Shown: positions 5,928-7,063 of the stretch, one piece after another
Layout: each line of letters opens with the position of its first letter
How positions within the stretch are numbered: position 1 is the first letter of the stretch
Source: Verrucomicrobiales bacterium
GTDB taxonomy: Bacteria > Verrucomicrobiota > Verrucomicrobiia > Verrucomicrobiales > Akkermansiaceae
Length of the DNA stretch: 7,063 nt
Assembly: GCA_003527555.1 (NCBI GenBank)
Contig: DPWT01000272.1
Coordinates: 1-7,063, forward strand
Direction of reading: 5' to 3'
Translations under genes and position numbers: made by a program
The notes under the pieces: generated by a model
What the model saw: the letters and a program-made list of their open reading frames with translations, nothing else
What the model was told of the DNA's origin: nothing
The model's database searches: none

Positions 5928-5966
5928 GTTTCCTGTTTCCATCCTATAGGGTAGGAAACGGGAAAC
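5928..5966. repeat. double-arm palindrome at the left end of the motif array
   Basis: The tandem pair GTTTCCTGTTTCC (5928-5940) faces the inverted tandem pair GGAAACGGGAAAC (5954-5966), complementary at 12 of 13 positions; the exception would be a G-U wobble in RNA. The 13-base spacer contains the perfect palindrome CCTATAGG (5943-5950). It could extrude as a cruciform or bind a dimer of dimers. No T-tract follows, so a simple intrinsic terminator is unlikely. Confidence 0.7.
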
Positions 5967-6090
5967 CGCTGGAAACGAGAATGGAAACCAACGGAAACCG
6001 TGAAGCTGGAAACCTTGCTGTTTCAATAGTTTCCAAGAAACACACAAGAAACGGCATGCCAAAAAAATGGAAACGATCCTATTATGAAAC
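5928..6090. repeat. GGAAAC/GTTTCC motif array: candidate iteron origin or packaging site
   Basis: Fourteen GAAAC/GTTTC motifs fall within 163 bp, where chance predicts well under one. Ten are full GGAAAC. Inverted copies start at 5928, 5935 and 6029; direct copies start at 5954, 5961, 5971, 5983, 5993, 6008 and 6069. Four partial copies start at 6020, 6037, 6048 and 6086. Several neighbouring direct copies are 10-12 bp apart, about one helical turn, which suits side-by-side protein binding. The array fills the gap between the replication-type ATPase and the terminase-like gene, whose first codons contain the last copy. Iterated short sites beside a replication gene are typical of iteron origins, and repeats beside a small terminase gene are typical of cos/pac sites. 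An operator is a third possibility. Confidence 0.75.
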
Positions 6091-6740
6091 GGCTCTATTC
6101 AAAGAGTCAGAAAACTCCAGCCTTTAGGGGCTGTAAAAACTCCATCATGAAACCCAATGTCTTAACTCGTGAACGCCTCAAGTCTATCGAAGATGCCATC
6201 GATAAACATGGTGGAAGTGTATCCGTGCGCTTTCTGCAATGGAACCATTGCATATACTTTCAGGTAGTAGAGAAGGCCGTAGCAGAGGGATACATTGCAT
6301 TTGAGACTAGAAAACCACGCACTGGTCGCCCGTCTCTCTGCGTCAGAAAAGTTAGCAAAAGTAATCCGACAAAACTACCTCACTTACGAAGCACTCTAGA
6401 GAATTGCATCAGCTTTCGTCATTGGGATTTTGCATTTTACTATGCCCTTGGTGAGTTTGGCCCTGGTCTATTCAGCTTCAAGCGTCGAGCCTATGTAGCC
6501 TACCAAAGAGCGTTTCCATCAGCTCGCAGTAAAGCAGGGGCAAAGGCAAGTGCTAGTCGCTTACTACGCAAGCCCCACATACAAGCAGCGATACAATGGA
6601 CGTTTGCCAAGTTCTGTGATCCTGAAACAGACTACAAAGTTCACAATCCGCAAACAGCCACTGAAATATGGGATACGCTGCACTCGCTTGGAAGCTGGCG
6701 AGCTAGAGGGGCGCCGTATTGGATGCGGGTAAATTGGTGA
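6084..6740 (+). CDS. winged-helix protein with a terminase-small-subunit-like domain
   Basis: The frame is 218 codons. Residues 27-90 look like a winged helix (LTRERLKSIEDAIDKHGG, VVEKAVAEGYIAF) ending in KPRTGRPS, an AT-hook-like GRP run. Residues 133-172 (KRRAYVAYQRAFPSARSKAG, then ASASRLLRKPHIQAAIQW) resemble the helical DNA-binding motif of small terminase subunits, which commonly read AYxxAYP...AxASRLLxxPxVxxAI. Small terminases pick the packaging site on phage or satellite DNA; in satellites they redirect helper capsids. ATG 6084 lies inside the repeat array and has no clear ribosome site. ATG 6147 would remove a basic, poorly structured 21-residue leader and may be the real start. The stop falls inside a 10-bp tandem repeat. 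No large terminase gene is visible, so a regulatory role remains possible. Confidence 0.6.
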   Translation: MKRLYSKSQKTPAFRGCKNSIMKPNVLTRERLKSIEDAIDKHGGSVSVRFLQWNHCIYFQVVEKAVAEGYIAFETRKPRTGRPSLCVRKVSKSNPTKLPHLRSTLENCISFRHWDFAFYYALGEFGPGLFSFKRRAYVAYQRAFPSARSKAGAKASASRLLRKPHIQAAIQWTFAKFCDPETDYKVHNPQTATEIWDTLHSLGSWRARGAPYWMRVNW

Positions 6741-6753
6741 TAGTTGGTGATAG
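6734..6753. repeat. 10-bp tandem duplication at the end of the terminase-like gene
   Basis: TTGGTGATAG occurs twice in perfect tandem (6734-6743 and 6744-6753). The stop codon TGA (6738-6740) of the preceding gene is in the first copy. Confidence 0.8.
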
Positions 6754-6790
6754 TAGGCCTTGGCGGAGATTGTTATGCTTTCATTAGCAA

Positions 6791-7063
6791 ATGAATATTT
6801 TACACCGATTTTTTCCCAGCTTGGCAAAGCGTAAAGCCCTAGCGAGAGCTCAGGAGCATTGTTTGCCTAGCCTATTTGAATTCCGCCATGCCAAACCGAG
6901 TGACCAGCCAGTGCTTTACAACGCGCCTAAAGAGGACTGCTGGACAATCTATGCCCCTTGGTTAGACGGGAAGGGGGGTAGTATGTTGCGCTCGTCTCGA
7001 ATCATTATGGTGTCAAAAAAAACAGGAGAGATTCTCTACGACGGATCAGCGAATGACGAAGGG
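6791..7063 (+). CDS. hypothetical protein, N-terminal part, runs off the window
   Basis: From ATG 6791 the frame is open for 91 codons to the last base, and an in-frame TAG (6785-6787) lies two codons upstream of the ATG. The protein begins MNILHRFFPSLAKRKALARA, which is basic and not a clear signal peptide. It continues to EDCWTIYAPW (49-58), then to SRIIMVSKKTGEILYDGSAN at about 69-88. That last pattern, a hydrophobic strand, KKTGE, then a strand and DGSANDEG, is like small mixed alpha/beta proteins in which a KxTGxVxY hairpin recurs, including some immunity-type proteins. I do not recognise the family. There is no ribosome site just before the ATG; the nearest purine run, GGAG, is at 6765-6768. 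It is probably part of the same accessory region. Confidence 0.6.
   Translation, partial: MNILHRFFPSLAKRKALARAQEHCLPSLFEFRHAKPSDQPVLYNAPKEDCWTIYAPWLDGKGGSMLRSSRIIMVSKKTGEILYDGSANDEG

Noticed and set aside
5928..5966. Palindrome considered as the intrinsic terminator of the ATPase operon
   Set aside because: No run of T follows the right arm; the next bases are GC-containing motif copies.
5928..6090. GGAAAC array considered as a CRISPR array
   Set aside because: The units are 5-6 bp, in both orientations and irregularly spaced, with no long repeats or uniform spacers and no cas gene.
6118..6133. CAGCC-TTTAGG-GGCTG hairpin and nearby AAAACTCCA direct repeats (6111-6119, 6137-6145) before ATG 6147
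   Set aside because: The stem is only 5 bp and the repeats are short; not convincing as a riboswitch or attenuator.

Overview
This is bacterial accessory DNA with no rRNA, tRNA or housekeeping gene, so the host phylum cannot be fixed from it. Genes are compact and overlap by 1-4 bases. Some starts have good Shine-Dalgarno sequences (AAGGGAG before 4245 and before 4511), while others have none. The window appears to be built from three blocks.

Block 1 (1-1896) starts with a hipBA-type toxin-antitoxin operon: an XRE-family antitoxin overlapping a full-length HipA-type Ser/Thr kinase with its active-site motifs intact. After a short spacer comes a convergent 49-codon C-terminal remnant that resembles a beta-lactamase-family serine hydrolase. 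Block 2 (1897-3150) is an apparently intact IS3-family element, most like the IS407 subgroup, on the minus strand. It has OrfA, OrfB, imperfect terminal inverted repeats, a 4-bp ACAT target duplication and a probable -1 frameshift cassette (A-AAA-AAG plus hairpin). It sits at the very 5' end of an unrecognised plus-strand gene (3153-3890).

Block 3 (about 3900-7063) looks like part of an integrated mobile element such as a phage satellite or integrative plasmid. An excisionase-like HTH gene, a small unknown gene and a DnaB-N/RepA-like ATPase gene form a tight operon. A 163-bp array holding fourteen GAAAC/GTTTC motifs follows. Next come a gene encoding a winged-helix plus terminase-small-subunit-like protein and a partial gene running off the right edge. 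No integrase, capsid or large terminase gene is visible.

The most interesting unit is the repeat array between the replication-type ATPase and the terminase-like DNA-binding protein. It could be an iteron origin, a packaging (cos/pac) site, or both. That is inference; the repeats and the gene order are directly visible.
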